Assembly: GCA_018457335.1 (NCBI GenBank)
Contig: JAGYHI010000041.1
Coordinates: forward strand, 1-6,939
DNA length: 6,939 nt
Direction: 5' to 3'
Origin: Candidatus Altimarinota bacterium
GTDB taxonomy: Bacteria; Patescibacteria; JAEDAM01; BD1-5; UBA2023
A program made the position numbers and the translations under genes. Numbering within the stretch: position 1 is the first letter of the stretch; the number at the start of each line of letters is the position of its first letter. Shown here one piece after another: positions 5,840 to 6,939 of the stretch. Under the pieces are notes generated by a model, which was given only the letters and a program-made list of their open reading frames with translations, ran no database searches and was not told the origin of the DNA.

Positions 5840-6939
5840 TTATTCTTCCATTTTTCGCTTTTTGCGAATAATTGCATATTCTAATGGGGCTTCTGGAAGG
5901 TTGATCCAGAGGTCAATATGTCCACCATGGCCAGACTGTCGAACTTCGCCATCGAGTGGACAGATGTCAAAACTGGCTTCTGTCGATTTTGGGTCTTCGA
6001 GGAGCAGAGGATCAGCGATGATTTTTTCAAGTTTGAATTCGGTGCGTTGATTTGGAGAGAGAAGAATGAGTTCATCTTCTAAATCAATTCTATTTTTCAC
6101 CATAATTCGAGCCATTTTATTTTTTGCGTCGTACCCACGGACGATACCGACTGGATCCTCTTCATGGTAGTCGAGATTTTTTTCAAAATAAATCGCATTG
6201 GCTCATGGATTTCCGACGAGAAAACCTGGTGTGTAACCACGATTTGAGATTGCAAACACTTCTTTTGAAAGTGTACCCATATCATAGTCTTCTCCTTTTT
6301 CGACTGCATCGAGAGCAGGACGATAAGCTTTTCCAACTCCAGCAAGATAGTTAAAAGTTTTTGAGCGTCCCTCGATTTTGAATGAAACAACCCCAGCGTC
6401 GGCAAGTTCTTTGATATAAGCCAGCAGACAACTGTCGCGAGAATTCATAATATAGGTTCCGTATTCGTCTTCGTCAATCGGCAAGAGTTCTCCTTGTCGC
6501 TCGCGTTCTTCGAGATAAAATTCGCCCGTCAGTTCTTCGTAGTCTTCTGGTCGGCCAGTTGAGTCGTAGAGTTCATCTGGTGAAGCATCTTTTTTGAAGA
6601 CTTTGTATTCCCAGCGACATGAGTGAGAGCAAGTTCCTTGATTTGGGTCGCGGTGTGAAAAATAATTTGAAAGCAGACATCGTCCAGAATACGCCATACA
6701 AATCGCTCCGTGTACGAAAAATTCGATTTCGATATCTGGGACTTTTTCGTGAATTTCTTTGACTTCTCGAAGTGAGAGTTCACGAGAGAGGATTACTCGG
6801 CTGATTCCCATTTCTTTCCAAAATTTGACCTGTGCCCAGTTGGTGTTATTGGCTTGGACAGAGAGGTGGATTTCTGCGTCTGGAAATTTTTCTCGCACGA
6901 GGTGAATGAGTCCTGGATCACTCATAATATATGCATCTG
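5840..6939 (-). CDS. trhP: U32 family protein, TrhP/YegQ-like tRNA uridine hydroxylation protein (partial)
   Basis: In E. coli, TrhP (YegQ) takes part in prephenate-dependent 5-hydroxylation of uridine 34 in tRNAs, the first step to wobble modifications such as cmo5U. The window holds the last 366 codons; the N-terminus lies past the right edge. The frame stays open through DAYIMSDPGLIHLVRE to the edge, so the ATG at 6925 is internal. Signatures shared with YegQ are HGAICMAYSGRCLLSNY, RDPNQGTC, CRWEY, GTYIMNSRD and FKIEGRSK. Four conserved cysteines (codons at 6698-6700, 6677-6679, 6629-6631 and 6617-6619) could ligate an iron-sulphur cluster. The C-terminal U32 domain ends with a WINLPEAPLEYAIIRKK tail resembling E. 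coli. One in-frame TGA (6205-6203 on this strand) encodes Gly and would otherwise cut the protein in two. The stop is TAA. Old annotations as 'peptidase U32' reflect the family name; protease activity is not implied. Confidence 0.88.

Noticed and set aside
55..6205. UGA encoding tryptophan, as in mycoplasmas
   Set aside because: The TGA codons align with glycines in GNAT, AspRS, ClpB and DUF805 motifs, and Trp positions in the same proteins use TGG.

Overview
The window reads as chromosomal DNA from a Candidate Phyla Radiation bacterium in which UGA encodes glycine (translation table 25, known from Gracilibacteria/BD1-5 and Absconditabacteria/SR1). Read with the standard code, most genes break at TGA. 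Read with UGA as Gly, six intact reading frames appear, each ending in TAA or TAG. I count 24 in-frame TGA codons by hand, and many fall on glycines that are near-invariant in the family: the acetyl-CoA loop of the acetyltransferase, the Gly-Asp of AspRS, the Gly-Arg of ClpB, and both glycines of the DUF805 C-terminal signature. The DNA is strongly AT-rich and intergenic gaps are short. I cannot separate Gracilibacteria from Absconditabacteria on this evidence.

Layout, left to right. (1) A GNAT acetyltransferase (55-573) is followed after 49 bases by aspS (623-2404), which is closed by a clear hairpin terminator. (2) A small accessory block comes next: a 21-base T run, a 70-residue zinc-ribbon membrane peptide (2530-2742) and, 16 bases on, a 242-residue protein with four zinc ribbons fused to a DUF805 membrane domain (2759-3487). 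(3) A heat-shock control region holds a TTGACA/TATAAT promoter overlapped by a CIRCE (HrcA) operator and followed by a palindromic hairpin in the leader. It drives an N-domain-less ClpB (3685-5793). (4) A bidirectional terminator separates clpB from a convergent minus-strand U32 protein of the TrhP/YegQ type (5840-6939). That gene runs off the right edge.

Functionally the window combines translation (AspRS, a tRNA wobble-uridine hydroxylation protein), protein quality control (ClpB under predicted HrcA control) and an unexplained zinc-ribbon membrane pair. UGA use for glycine is uneven: most glycines in the acetyltransferase, about a third in the zinc-ribbon pair, and few in aspS, clpB and trhP. 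Three start codons are preceded by nearly the same T-rich string instead of a Shine-Dalgarno sequence. No mobile element, CRISPR array, rRNA or tRNA was seen, and no gene-free stretch exceeds 300 bases.
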